From Patescibacteria group bacterium UBA5738 (lineage in GTDB: Bacteria; Patescibacteriota; Minisyncoccia; Minisyncoccales; UBA5738), in contig DIFW01000034.1 of NCBI GenBank assembly GCA_002419295.1, forward strand, positions 1 through 64,000: a stretch of DNA of 64,000 nucleotides, written 5' to 3'. This document shows, in pieces, positions 25,901-33,699 of the stretch. Each line of letters opens with the position of its first letter. Positions within the stretch are counted from its first letter, which is position 1. Below the pieces are notes generated by a model. The model had not been told where the DNA came from. It made no database searches and saw only the letters and a list, made by a program, of their open reading frames with translations. Made by a program: the position numbers and the translations under genes.

Positions 25901-25926
25901 TCCGCCGCTTCGCGGCGGATTTTTTT
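25901..25926 (+). terminator. Terminator after pyrH, abutting prmC
   Basis: TCCGCCGC / GCGGCGGA, an 8-bp GC stem with a TTC loop, then a 7-nt T-tract that ends exactly at the ATG of prmC (25927). It is either a true end of the pyrH transcript or an attenuator within a shared transcript. Confidence 0.8.
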
Positions 25927-26610
25927 ATGGAAACGCAAAACAAAACCGATATTCCCGAAGAATATAAAAAAGGATTTGTTGATTTTTTGGGGTGTAAAAT
26001 TGATCTATCGCGCCGCCCGCTGATCCCGCGCCCGGAAACTGAATTTTGGACCAAGTACGCGATTGTCGATCTGGCCGCGCTCGGCGCTTCAAAGATTCGT
26101 GTTTTGGACATCTTTTCCGGTTCGGGATGTGTTGGCGTCGCGGTTGCCAAAAATTTGCCGTTGTCATCGGTTGATTTTTCCGACATTGAAGCATCGGCCA
26201 TTGAGCAAATAAAAATCAATTGTGAAATTAACGCCATTGCGCCCGATCACTTTCGGATTTTTAAATCCGACATTTTTGCCGGTATTCCGAAGGGCGACTA
26301 TGACGCGATTTTGGCAAACCCTCCCTATATTGATCCATCAAGAATTGGCCAGGTGCAAAAATCGGTGCTTGATTGGGAACCGGGCACGGCGCTTTTTGCC
26401 GCTGACAAAGGATTGGCGCGGATCAACGAGTTTCTGAAACAAGCCAAAGATTTTTTAACCCCGGAAGGGTTCATTTATTTGGAGTTTGATTTTTCCCAAA
26501 AAAACGATATAATAAAAATTGCCAGAGAAGAGAAATATCTTGCGGCGAAATTTTTTAGAGATCAGTTTGGCAAATGGCGATTCGCCAAAATTTTTCGCCA
26601 AAAACCGTAA
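25927..26610 (+). CDS. prmC: PrmC/HemK-like N5-glutamine methyltransferase, short form
   Basis: 227 residues. Class I SAM methyltransferase with the PrmC-type entry LIPRPETEFW, SAM loop DIFSGSGCVGVAVAK and the catalytic NPPY motif (ANPPYIDPSRI). PrmC methylates the GGQ Gln of release factors. The N-terminal helical domain that binds the release factor is almost absent (about 60-70 residues shorter than usual), so another NPPY substrate is possible. The ATG follows directly after the T-tract of the pyrH terminator, with no room for a ribosome binding site. Confidence 0.82.
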   Translation: METQNKTDIPEEYKKGFVDFLGCKIDLSRRPLIPRPETEFWTKYAIVDLAALGASKIRVLDIFSGSGCVGVAVAKNLPLSSVDFSDIEASAIEQIKINCEINAIAPDHFRIFKSDIFAGIPKGDYDAILANPPYIDPSRIGQVQKSVLDWEPGTALFAADKGLARINEFLKQAKDFLTPEGFIYLEFDFSQKNDIIKIAREEKYLAAKFFRDQFGKWRFAKIFRQKP

Positions 26611-26627
26611 AAATCGGAAATTGGAAA

Positions 26628-27059
26628 ATGAAAAAAGTAATCGTGGTTGAAAGCGATCCGGAGCAAATCAGGCTTTACCGCCAGCTATTCCAAAAGGCGG
26701 CTTTTGATGTTGAGCTGGCGCGCACCAAGGAAGAAATGCTTGAAGAACTGCGCCAGATTCGAACCGGAGATTCTCCAAAACCCGATTTGGTGGTGATGGA
26801 TTTTATGCTTGCCGACGGCCATGGCGCCGAAGTCTTGAAAGCAATTAAAAAAAGCCACTTTACTCGCGATATTCCCGTTTTTGCCCTTACCAATTATCAA
26901 AACCATGAATTCGAAGCGGAAGCCCGCCGTTTGCGGATCGCTCCCGACAAATATATGATCAAGGCGCATCATACTCCCGCCGAAGTGTTGGGCGAGATGG
27001 AGCGTTGTTTGGGGCAACGGCCGCCGGGTCCGAATCGTCCGCGAATAAGATTGTCCTAA
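26628..27059 (+). CDS. Stand-alone receiver (REC) domain protein
   Basis: 143 residues from the ATG at 26628. CheY-like fold with an acidic pocket (VVESDPEQ), phospho-acceptor Asp in VVMDFMLADGHG, conserved Thr in FALTNYQ and Lys in YMIKAHHTP; all catalytic positions are intact. There is no output domain, only a Pro-rich basic tail. No histidine kinase is adjacent; the orphan kinase at 46677-48317 is a possible partner. It lies 17 bp after prmC and is likely cotranscribed. Confidence 0.88.
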   Translation: MKKVIVVESDPEQIRLYRQLFQKAAFDVELARTKEEMLEELRQIRTGDSPKPDLVVMDFMLADGHGAEVLKAIKKSHFTRDIPVFALTNYQNHEFEAEARRLRIAPDKYMIKAHHTPAEVLGEMERCLGQRPPGPNRPRIRLS

Positions 27060-27074
27060 TTTGAAATATTTCGC

Positions 27075-27096
27075 GCCGCCCGCGGGGGCGGCTTTT
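27075..27096 (+). terminator. Terminator after the receiver gene
   Basis: GCCGCCC / GGGCGGC around GCGG, then TTTT. The T-tract is short but the stem is all GC. Confidence 0.65.
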
Positions 27097-27136
27097 GCGT
27101 TGTAATTTATGTTTGCCGGTTTATTTTCCCGGGGGG

Positions 27137-27145
27137 TGTGGATAA
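27137..27145 (-). promoter_or_regulatory. Perfect DnaA-box-like 9-mer upstream of mraZ
   Basis: TGTGGATAA, the complement of the DnaA consensus TTATCCACA. It is part of a 13-mer, GGTGTGGATAACT, repeated exactly upstream of the promoter at 60559. It contains GTGG and could also be an outlying MraZ half-site. Confidence 0.5.
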
Positions 27146-27175
27146 CTGCCTGATTTTAGCTTTATTCGGCTTGAT

Positions 27176-27204
27176 TTGACATTGGAAATCTATGGGTTTA
27201 AAGT
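27176..27204 (+). promoter_or_regulatory. Promoter of mraZ
   Basis: TTGACA at 27176-27181, a 17-bp spacer and TAAAGT at 27199-27204. The MraZ boxes start 8 bp downstream, over the expected transcription start. Confidence 0.7.
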
Positions 27205-27212
27205 ATATGTAT

Positions 27213-27246
27213 GTGGAAAATGGTGGTTGATTGTGGGGATTAGTGG
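27213..27246 (+). promoter_or_regulatory. MraZ operator: four GTGG boxes at 10-bp spacing
   Basis: GTGG starts at 27213, 27223, 27233 and 27243, exactly one helical turn apart. MraZ is known to bind arrays of G-rich direct repeats with this spacing in front of its own gene. The array covers the start of transcription, predicting autorepression. Confidence 0.8.
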
Positions 27247-27336
27247 ATAGGACATATTTTTCCATTTTAAAGATTTTTCCGCTGGAGACGGGGATAGGTC
27301 TTATGCGCGGGTTCTTGAGTTTTTGAAACAATTTCC

Positions 27337-27768
27337 ATGTTTATCGGCGAATATACATACTCCATTGACGAGAAAAAGCGATTGAGCGTGCCGCCGAAAT
27401 TCCGCCGGCAGTTCAAAAAAGGAGCGGTGATTACTCGCGGACTGGATAATTGCTTGTTCTTGTATTCTCGCGATGAATGGGAAAAATTGGCCAAGAAATT
27501 AAGTGAAATGCCGTTGTCGCGCGCCGACGCGCGCGGATTTTCCCGCATCATGCTGTCCGGCGCGATGGAAGTTGATTTTGATAACTTGGGGCGTATTTTG
27601 GTGCCGGATTATTTGAGAGAATATGCCAAGTTGAAGAAGAAAGCGGTGGTGGCCGGATTATATAATCGCGTGGAAATTTGGGGCGAAGACGAGTGGAAGG
27701 CCTATAAGGAAAAAACCGAAAAAGAAGCGGGCGACATTGCCGAAAGATTGAATGAATTGGGAGTCTAA
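27337..27768 (+). CDS. mraZ: Transcriptional regulator MraZ
   Basis: 143 residues. Two AbrB-like beta domains: GEYTYSIDEKKRLSVPPKFR with the conserved D-K-R-PPKFR signature, and the second EVDFDNLGRILVPDYLREYA with DxxGRxxxP. MraZ forms a ring-shaped oligomer that binds repeated DNA boxes in front of the division/cell-wall cluster. Such boxes lie at 27213-27246. It is the first gene of mraZ-rsmH-ftsL-PBP. Confidence 0.95.
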   Translation: MFIGEYTYSIDEKKRLSVPPKFRRQFKKGAVITRGLDNCLFLYSRDEWEKLAKKLSEMPLSRADARGFSRIMLSGAMEVDFDNLGRILVPDYLREYAKLKKKAVVAGLYNRVEIWGEDEWKAYKEKTEKEAGDIAERLNELGV

Positions 27769-27787
27769 TTTAAACTTTTGACTTTTT

Positions 27788-28660
27788 ATGACGCATATAC
27801 CGGTTTTATTGGATGAAACGATTGGAGCGCTGAATCCCAATCCCGGCGAAAATTTTATCGATGGTACTTTCGGATGGGGCGGCCACAGCTTGGCGATTCT
27901 TGGGAAAACGGCGCCGCGGGGCATAGTTTTGGGAATTGAGCAAGACGGGGAAAGTTTGGCGGCATTGCCCGCGGCGATTAAAGAAAACCCCCGCTTGATT
28001 TTGGAAAACGGAAACTATGCCGATATCGCCGCGATTGTCCGAAAGCATAATTTTTCAAATATCGCGGGAGTATTGTTTGATTTGGGAATGTCGTCGTGGC
28101 ATGTGGATGAAAGCGGCAAGGGTTTTTCTTTTTCCAAAAACGAGCCGATTAGAATGAAATATGATTCAAGCAATCCGATTGACGCGGCCGGTATTGTGAA
28201 TAATTATCCGGCCGGGGAATTGGAGAAAATTTTCAAAACCTACGGTCAGGAAAAATTTTCCAAGAAAATTGCGATTGCGATCGAAAAAGAGAGATGCCGC
28301 CGCCGGATTGAATCAACGCGGCAATTGGTTGAATTAATACGGGGCGCGGTGCCGCCGGCGCAAAAAATGTCGGCGCCGGCGCGGATATTCCAAGCATTGA
28401 GGATTGCGGTGAACCGCGAGTTTGAAAATATCAAACATGGAATCGTTGCCGGTTTCGAAGTTTTGCGGCCCAAGGGCAGAATGGCAGTGATCACATTCCA
28501 TTCCGGAGAAGATAAAATCGTTAAAGATGGATTTCGGGTGCTGGTTGATTCCGGGCGGGCCGAATTGATTTTCAAAAAACCGATAGTTTGCAGTTTGGAA
28601 GAAGCGCGCCGCAATTCTCGGGCAAGATCGGCAAAGTTGAGAGCCATAGAGAAAAAATAA
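27788..28660 (+). CDS. rsmH: 16S rRNA N4-methyltransferase RsmH (MraW)
   Basis: 290 residues. N4-methylates C1402 of 16S rRNA with SAM. Typical opening HIPVLLDETIGAL, SAM-binding FIDGTFGWGGHS, FDLGMSSWHVDESGKGFSF, and the C-terminal AVITFHSGEDKIVK and NSRARSAKLR motifs. It lies 19 bp behind mraZ, its usual place in this cluster. Confidence 0.96.
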   Translation: MTHIPVLLDETIGALNPNPGENFIDGTFGWGGHSLAILGKTAPRGIVLGIEQDGESLAALPAAIKENPRLILENGNYADIAAIVRKHNFSNIAGVLFDLGMSSWHVDESGKGFSFSKNEPIRMKYDSSNPIDAAGIVNNYPAGELEKIFKTYGQEKFSKKIAIAIEKERCRRRIESTRQLVELIRGAVPPAQKMSAPARIFQALRIAVNREFENIKHGIVAGFEVLRPKGRMAVITFHSGEDKIVKDGFRVLVDSGRAELIFKKPIVCSLEEARRNSRARSAKLRAIEKK

Positions 28661-28749
28661 GGAAAAATGCAAATCTATTTCGCGAAAGCATATTTTCCAA
28701 AGCCGCAAGAGCAATAACTATTTGTCAAAAGTTTAATAATCAGAAAACA

Positions 28750-29073
28750 ATGAGCAAGAAAAAGCGTTCACATTTCAAAAAAGAGATTAAAAGTTTTCGA
28801 GTTTTATCGGCGCTGGCGATATGCGCGTTGCTTTCGGGAGCGGTCGCGCAACTGAATTTGCATATCCATCAAAACTCGCTCATCGGCGATCTGAAAAAAA
28901 ACATCGTCGCGGTTTCGGAGGAAAACGATATTCTTGAATCAAGGCTTTCAAAATCAAATTCTTTGGATGATTTCAATCAATACCGCGTCGCTCAGGAGGA
29001 AAATTATGAAAAAGTTGACATTGACGGCGTGCGCTATGTTTATGTTTCCGAAAGCGAATTAGCTAAAAAATAG
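28750..29073 (+). CDS. ftsL: FtsL-like septum protein
   Basis: 107 residues from the ATG at 28750. A short basic cytoplasmic tail, one membrane segment (VLSALAICALLSGAVAQLNL, about 21-42) and a coiled-coil ectodomain (SLIGDLKKNIVAVSEENDILESRLSK). Sequence conservation in FtsL is poor; the call rests on topology and on its position between rsmH and the penicillin-binding protein gene. FtsL links the divisome synthase FtsWI to FtsB/FtsQ. Confidence 0.7.
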   Translation: MSKKKRSHFKKEIKSFRVLSALAICALLSGAVAQLNLHIHQNSLIGDLKKNIVAVSEENDILESRLSKSNSLDDFNQYRVAQEENYEKVDIDGVRYVYVSESELAKK

Positions 29074-29099
29074 CGCGGCGCTCTCATATTAAGAAAGAA

Positions 29100-30746
29100 A
29101 TGATTGCCAAAAAAGCAAAAAACAGAAGTGCCGATTGGAGGGCGTATCTGGTATTTTTTTTTCTGATCGCGATCTGCGCCGGAGTGCTTTCGCGGCTGTT
29201 TTATTTGCAGATTTTTTTAGGGGAGCATTACCGGGCTTGGGCGCAGGGATTTTCGGATTACGCTCGAGACAGCCAAACCGCCGATCGCGGAGAAATATTT
29301 TTCGCCGGAGGCCAGCCGCTGGCGATTAACCAAGATTTTTTTTATTGTTTTGCCGCGCCGATTAAAATTAAAGACAAAGAGGCCGCCGCTCGCGATATTG
29401 CTCGGATTTTGAATCTTGACGAACAAGATCTTTTTCAAAAATTCAATCATGACTCAATGTATGCTTTCATCAAGAACAAATTGAGCGATGATGAAGTCGC
29501 GGCGATTGATGGCGCGCAAATTGACGGAATCTATGTGGAAAAGAAAAAAATGCGCCATTACCCGCAGGGGACCGTGGGGGCCCAGCTGGCCGGTTTTGTC
29601 GATGAAGACGGTAACGGCCAATATGGCCTTGAAGATTATTATAATGATGAATTGTCCGCCGGCAAAAGTATTTTTCTCAATATTGATTACAATATCCAGT
29701 ATCGCGCCGAGGAAATGCTGTCTGAAGCCAAAGAGCGTTTGAACGCGGTTTCGGGTGAAGCGATTGTGGCTGATCCGGCAACCGGCGCGATTCTGGCAAT
29801 GGCAAAAACTCCCAATTTCAATCCCAACGAGTATAAAACATTCGCCAAAGATGGCGTTGATATTTTCAAAAACGATTCTTGCCAGACGCTTTTTGAACCC
29901 GGTTCGGTGTTTAAAGCCGTCACGATGGCATCTGCTCTCAACGAAAAGAAAATAACTCCCGAAACCGAGTATGTGGATACCGGTATGGTGAAAATCGGAG
30001 GTTGGCCGATTTACAATTACGGGAATCGTTCTTACGGGCGGCGGACAATGACCAATGTTTTGGAATATTCGATTAACACCGGGGTGGTTTTCGCGCAAAG
30101 CCGGCTGGGAAACCGTCTATTCGCCGATTATATTGAAAAATTCGGTATTTTTGAGCCCACCGGAATTGATTTGCCCGAAACTTTTTCATCCAACGCCGAA
30201 TTTAAAAAAGGATATGAAATCAATTACGCCACCGCGGCATACGGGCAGGGGATTTGGATGACTTCGATTCAGCTTATTCGCGCCTATTCGGCGATTGCCA
30301 ATGGCGGTTTGTTGTTGCGGCCTTCAATCGCCAAAACGGAACGGAAAAACACCGATGAAGCGCCGCGCCGCGTGATTGACCAAGAAACTTCAAAAACCGT
30401 TTCAATGATGCTTGCCAGCGTGGTTGATAATGGATTCGGCAAATCCGCGAAGATCGACGGATATTCCATCGCCGGCAAAACCGGGACGGCGCAGATGTCG
30501 TGGTCCACTCTGAATGTGGATCGCCGCGGCTATTCGGACAAAACCACGCAAAGCTTCATCGGATTTTTCCCTTCCGAAAATCCGAAATTTTTAATTTTGG
30601 TCAAACTGGTGTCGCCCGAAGCCAACACTGCCGAGTATTCATCGCTTCCAGTGTTCAAAGAGCTGGCGCAATATGTCATTTATGTCTCCCAGCTTCCCCC
30701 CGAAGAAAAAGCAAGCGAAGCTACTACCGCGCCAAGCAAAAACTAA
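29100..30746 (+). CDS. ftsI: Class B penicillin-binding protein (FtsI-like transpeptidase)
   Basis: 548 residues. One N-terminal membrane anchor (about 16-38), PBP dimerisation domain (SQTADRGEIFFAGG), transpeptidase with the three active-site motifs SVFK (EPGSVFKAV, near 267), SIN (near 324) and KTGT (near 460). It cross-links septal peptidoglycan. Its place after ftsL favours the divisome enzyme FtsI over the elongation enzyme. Last gene before a terminator; mraY, murD, ftsW and murG are in a separate block at 57-64 kb. Confidence 0.93.
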   Translation: MIAKKAKNRSADWRAYLVFFFLIAICAGVLSRLFYLQIFLGEHYRAWAQGFSDYARDSQTADRGEIFFAGGQPLAINQDFFYCFAAPIKIKDKEAAARDIARILNLDEQDLFQKFNHDSMYAFIKNKLSDDEVAAIDGAQIDGIYVEKKKMRHYPQGTVGAQLAGFVDEDGNGQYGLEDYYNDELSAGKSIFLNIDYNIQYRAEEMLSEAKERLNAVSGEAIVADPATGAILAMAKTPNFNPNEYKTFAKDGVDIFKNDSCQTLFEPGSVFKAVTMASALNEKKITPETEYVDTGMVKIGGWPIYNYGNRSYGRRTMTNVLEYSINTGVVFAQSRLGNRLFADYIEKFGIFEPTGIDLPETFSSNAEFKKGYEINYATAAYGQGIWMTSIQLIRAYSAIANGGLLLRPSIAKTERKNTDEAPRRVIDQETSKTVSMMLASVVDNGFGKSAKIDGYSIAGKTGTAQMSWSTLNVDRRGYSDKTTQSFIGFFPSENPKFLILVKLVSPEANTAEYSSLPVFKELAQYVIYVSQLPPEEKASEATTAPSKN

Positions 30747-30779
30747 AGATAATTTTGGCAAATAAAAACCTCGCAACGC

Positions 30780-30807
30780 GCCCCGCCTTCGGCGGGGCTT
30801 TGGTTTT
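30780..30807 (+). terminator. Terminator of the mraZ-PBP operon
   Basis: GCCCCGCC / GGCGGGGC, 8 bp of GC around TTC, followed by TTTGGTTTT. Confidence 0.75.
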
Positions 30808-30998
30808 GCCTAATTACCTCCCGATTTGCGATTGAATTTCACGGCAGATTGAAATTAAATCTTTAATTTTCTTGTAATGTATTTGCATTCTGTCATCCTT
30901 ATGAAGCTTTAATTTTAATCTTGAATTTCCGAAAAGACAGCCGAAAGAATCGTGGCGAAGCCGCGGCCAATGGTGGCAATGAGTTGTTTTCAATTATG

Positions 30999-31070
30999 CG
31001 GCCCCAACCGGAGTCGGACCGGTGTTCCTTGGTTGAGAACCAAGTGTCCTAACCGCTAGACGATGGGGCC
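30999..31070 (-). tRNA. tRNA-Glu (CUC)
   Basis: 72 nt on the minus strand. Acceptor GGCCCCA/TGGGGCC, D loop with CTAGCGGTTAGG, anticodon stem CTTGG/CCAAG with loop TTCTCAA (anticodon CUC), T loop TCCGACT. Discriminator G, as in most tRNA-Glu. CCA is not encoded. Confidence 0.95.
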
Positions 31071-31128
31071 GTCTTTCACCGAATATCATAGCAGTTTTTC
31101 AATTTTTTTCCAGAGGGAAGCGCGCGCC

Positions 31129-31157
31129 TTGTTTGTTTTGCGATATTCTGTGATAAT
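31129..31157 (+). promoter_or_regulatory. Promoter of the Cys-rich / GerMN gene pair
   Basis: TTGTTT at 31129-31134, a 17-bp spacer and GATAAT at 31152-31157. Confidence 0.5.
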
Positions 31158-31188
31158 ATAACCAAACGCGCATAATTTAAGAAAAAAT

Positions 31189-31371
31189 ATGTTTACTGAC
31201 AAACAACAGGAGTTTGACAAATGCAAAACCTGCAAAATGCCGCTGGAAAATCCGCAGGACGGTTGCCCGTGCAATCCGATTTATTGTTTTCGTTGTTGTC
31301 AATGCCCGGAAGATTGCGTTTGCGGTTGCAAAAAGCGAATGAAGCGCGGCGACCAAAACGCCGATTTTTAA
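31189..31371 (+). CDS. Small Cys-rich (probable zinc-binding) protein
   Basis: 60 residues with 12 cysteines, including CKTC, CPCNPIYC, CCQC and CVCGC. The spacing suggests one or two zinc knuckles. A coding gene is supported by the dense Cys pattern, an upstream promoter and the 30-bp gap to the next gene. There is no signal peptide, so it likely works in the cytoplasm. I recognise no family. Confidence 0.65.
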   Translation: MFTDKQQEFDKCKTCKMPLENPQDGCPCNPIYCFRCCQCPEDCVCGCKKRMKRGDQNADF

Positions 31372-31401
31372 AGATACTCCTGAAAGATGGAGCGAAATAA
31401 T

Positions 31402-31926
31402 ATGAAAAAAGCCATTTTTGCGATTTTAGGCGCTTGTGTTTTGGTTGCGGGATGGGCGGTCTGGCAGAATCGTTTGGCGCCGGAAAATGGATTGCCGCCG
31501 GAAGACCGCCAGATCAATGGCGAGCGGACGCGCGCGATTTTTCTTTATTATTACAATCCCAACAACGACAAGGACGAAGCGGGAAATTTGATGTGTTCGC
31601 CGGCGGGATTGGTTGTTGCCAATCGCGAAATTGCGACAACTCAAACTCCGATACAAGACGCAATCAATTTGCTGATAAAAGGGGAGTTATCCGAAGATGA
31701 GGCGGCGGCGGGAATTACCACCGAATTTCCGCTGGATGGGTTGGCGTTAAAGGGCGCGAATTTGGCGGATGGCGTTTTGACTTTGGAATTTAACGATCCG
31801 CAAAACAAGACTGGCGGAGGATCGTGCCGGGTTGGGATTTTGCGGGCGCAAATTCAAGCAACGGCAAAACAATTTGCCGGCGTGGATGAAGTGCGCTTCA
31901 TTCCCGAAGAATTGTTTCAGCCATAA
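31402..31926 (+). CDS. Membrane-anchored GerMN domain protein
   Basis: 174 residues from the ATG at 31402, with GGAG 9 nt upstream. An N-terminal uncleaved or cleaved signal helix (AIFAILGACVLVAGWAVW) precedes an extracytoplasmic GerMN domain (TPIQDAINLLIKGELSEDE, GVLTLEFND, RAQIQATAKQFAGVDEVRF). GerMN domains occur in germination and peptidoglycan-associated proteins, where they probably bind other envelope components. The substrate is unknown. Confidence 0.82.
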   Translation: MKKAIFAILGACVLVAGWAVWQNRLAPENGLPPEDRQINGERTRAIFLYYYNPNNDKDEAGNLMCSPAGLVVANREIATTQTPIQDAINLLIKGELSEDEAAAGITTEFPLDGLALKGANLADGVLTLEFNDPQNKTGGGSCRVGILRAQIQATAKQFAGVDEVRFIPEELFQP

Positions 31927-31947
31927 TTTTCCGCAATTTAATTTTTC

Positions 31948-31976
31948 TTGACTTGCGAGATTTATTAGGCGAAAAT
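31948..31976 (+). promoter_or_regulatory. Probable promoter of the coiled-coil membrane protein gene
   Basis: TTGACT at 31948-31953, a 17-bp spacer and GAAAAT at 31971-31976, 35 bp before the ATG at 32012. Confidence 0.5.
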
Positions 31977-32011
31977 AACAGTGTAATATTTACTTTTACC
32001 AAAGCCAAATT

Positions 32012-32341
32012 ATGATGGAAACAATTTTTTATTTTCTGGGATCGTTGTTTTTCTTTTTATGGATTGCGATTTTATTTGTAGTATTGGTTTTCGCGGTCAA
32101 AATTATGCGCCGGATTATTTCCATACAGGCAGAGATCAAAAACACGATTGACGAGGCGAAAAACACCGTCGTTGAGGTGAAAAACAAAGTGGCGGCGTTT
32201 TCCATCAGCGTTGCCGGAATCGTGGCGCTTTTAGAAAAATTAATCGATTTGAAGAACAGAGCCAGGCAAGAGAAAGAAGGTGACGCATCCAAGCAAAAAA
32301 AAGAAAAAAAATCAAAAAAATTGGCCGAAGAAGATTTCTAG
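32012..32341 (+). CDS. Small membrane protein with a coiled-coil tail
   Basis: 109 residues. One membrane segment (about 4-30), an amphipathic/coiled-coil stretch (IISIQAEIKNTIDEAKNTVVEVKNKV, about 36-62), a second, weaker hydrophobic stretch, and a Lys-rich tail (KKEKKSKK). The architecture resembles DUF948-like and YtxH-like envelope-stress proteins. No function can be assigned. Confidence 0.65.
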   Translation: MMETIFYFLGSLFFFLWIAILFVVLVFAVKIMRRIISIQAEIKNTIDEAKNTVVEVKNKVAAFSISVAGIVALLEKLIDLKNRARQEKEGDASKQKKEKKSKKLAEEDF

Positions 32342-32378
32342 AATCAAAAAATCGCGAATTGCGCTTTTTTGATTTTTT
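32342..32378. terminator. Bidirectional terminator between the coiled-coil gene and efp
   Basis: AATCAAAAAA / TTTTTTGATT form a perfect 10-bp outer stem enclosing a GCG/CGC inner stem. It serves the convergent genes on both sides. Confidence 0.8.
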
Positions 32379-32396
32379 ATTAGTGATTAGTGATTT

Positions 32397-32957
32397 CTAC
32401 ACTCTTTTGGAATATTCGCCGGTTTCGGTGTTGATTTCCAGAATATCGCCGGACTGGATGAAGAGCGGCGCTTGAATGGTGGCGCCGGTTTCCAAAACCA
32501 CGGCTTTTGTGCCTGATTGCGCCCGATTTCCTTTAACTCCCGGAGCGGCTTCTTTGGCTTTTAATTGCACCTTGATGGGCAATGTCACGCCGATAATTTG
32601 TTTTTCATAAATATTGGCTTCAACCTCCATATTGGGCGCCAAAAATTTCGCGCCCGCGCCGATTTGGTTTTCGGCAAGTTCAAATCTTTTTGACGGGTCG
32701 TCAATGCGGGAAAAAACAAATTTTTCCCGATTGGCATAGATAAACTTTGCCGAAATTTTTTCAATTTCGGTTTCTTCAAAAGTATCGCCCTGGTGGAATG
32801 TCCGCTCAAGGATTTTTCCGGTAATAAGATTTTTTATTTTCGCTTGCAAAAGCCCTGCCGCGCGCGCTTTTTTTATCTGTTGGAATTCTAATACCTCATG
32901 GGGTTGTCCATCCATTATAAATTGCACGCCCCGCCGCAAATCGTAATAGTTCAGCAT
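32397..32957 (-). CDS. efp: Elongation factor P
   Basis: 186 residues, three beta-barrel domains as usual. EF-P enters the ribosomal E site and rescues polyproline stalls. Conserved: VLEF, KNLITGKILERTF, the OB domains and the final GDILEINTETGEYSKRV. The tip loop reads KKARAAG (residues 29-35). By alignment from the following KNLITG, Arg32 occupies the position of the rhamnosylated Arg32 of the Pseudomonas-type EF-P rather than the PGKG lysine of E. coli. No modification enzyme gene is in the window. Confidence 0.94.
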   Translation of the reverse strand: MLNYYDLRRGVQFIMDGQPHEVLEFQQIKKARAAGLLQAKIKNLITGKILERTFHQGDTFEETEIEKISAKFIYANREKFVFSRIDDPSKRFELAENQIGAGAKFLAPNMEVEANIYEKQIIGVTLPIKVQLKAKEAAPGVKGNRAQSGTKAVVLETGATIQAPLFIQSGDILEINTETGEYSKRV

Positions 32958-33033
32958 ATTGTAATTTTAAATTATTGACTCTGCTATTTTAACAAAATTT
33001 TTCAAAAAAAGTCAATTATGGCGATAGCAGAAA

Positions 33034-33699
33034 TTAATCGATGATGCGCCATTCAATCAACTCCTCCTTGTCCGCGTATTCCAGCCATTCTCCGCCGGAA
33101 GTGATAACATACCATTTTTTCCGATTTTCCGACCAAACCATCGGATCGCCGCGATAAAACGGTTTTTTAACAATTTCTTTCGGTTTTAATTTGTCCAATT
33201 CCAGCCATTTTTTAAACACGGTTTCGATGGCATAATCCAGCTTGCGCGAGTTGGCCCAGTCGGCGACTTTTTTTATGGCCGTTTTTGCAATTTGGGGCGA
33301 ACCGGCGAGTTCAATCAATTGTTTGGCCGGTTTGGTAAAGCGGGAATAAACAATGTCGCGCTTGCGGGCATTTTTTTTCAGTTCGGCAAGATCAACGCCC
33401 TTGGTTTCAAAAAAATAGGTGACAATCTGGCGCACGGCGGTCTCTTCGCGTAAATCTTCCAAATATTTTATTTTTCCGGTTTTGACAAGTTCTTCGATTT
33501 TGGCGCCGATACTCTCGCCAATGCCCTTTATCCGAGGCAATTTTTTTTCTCTTCCGTAAAATTCAACCAAATCCTGAATTGAAAATTCCAAAATTTCGCC
33601 CGCTTTGCGGTAGGCGCGGATGCGAAACGGTTTTTCGCCTTTTATATCCAGCAAATCGGCGATTTCGTTTAAATTTTTAGCAATCTCCTTGTTATTCAT
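33034..33699 (-). CDS. PolX-type HhH domain protein with an unknown C-terminal domain
   Basis: 221 residues. The first 90 residues match the 8-kDa/helix-hairpin-helix domain of family X DNA polymerases (NNKEIAKNLNEIADLLDIKGEKPFRIRAYRKA; LPRIKGIGESIGAKIEELVKTGK). No polymerase palm or PHP domain follows. Instead there is a helical linker and a small C-terminal domain rich in Trp/Tyr (YRGDPMVWSENRKKWYVI). It probably binds gapped or structured DNA. It overlaps the PadR gene upstream by 8 bp, forming a two-gene operon. Confidence 0.72.
   Translation of the reverse strand: MNNKEIAKNLNEIADLLDIKGEKPFRIRAYRKAGEILEFSIQDLVEFYGREKKLPRIKGIGESIGAKIEELVKTGKIKYLEDLREETAVRQIVTYFFETKGVDLAELKKNARKRDIVYSRFTKPAKQLIELAGSPQIAKTAIKKVADWANSRKLDYAIETVFKKWLELDKLKPKEIVKKPFYRGDPMVWSENRKKWYVITSGGEWLEYADKEELIEWRIID

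Noticed and set aside
29100..30746. Elongation-type PBP2 instead of FtsI
   Set aside because: Motifs alone fit both, but the position after ftsL in the mraZ cluster favours the division enzyme.
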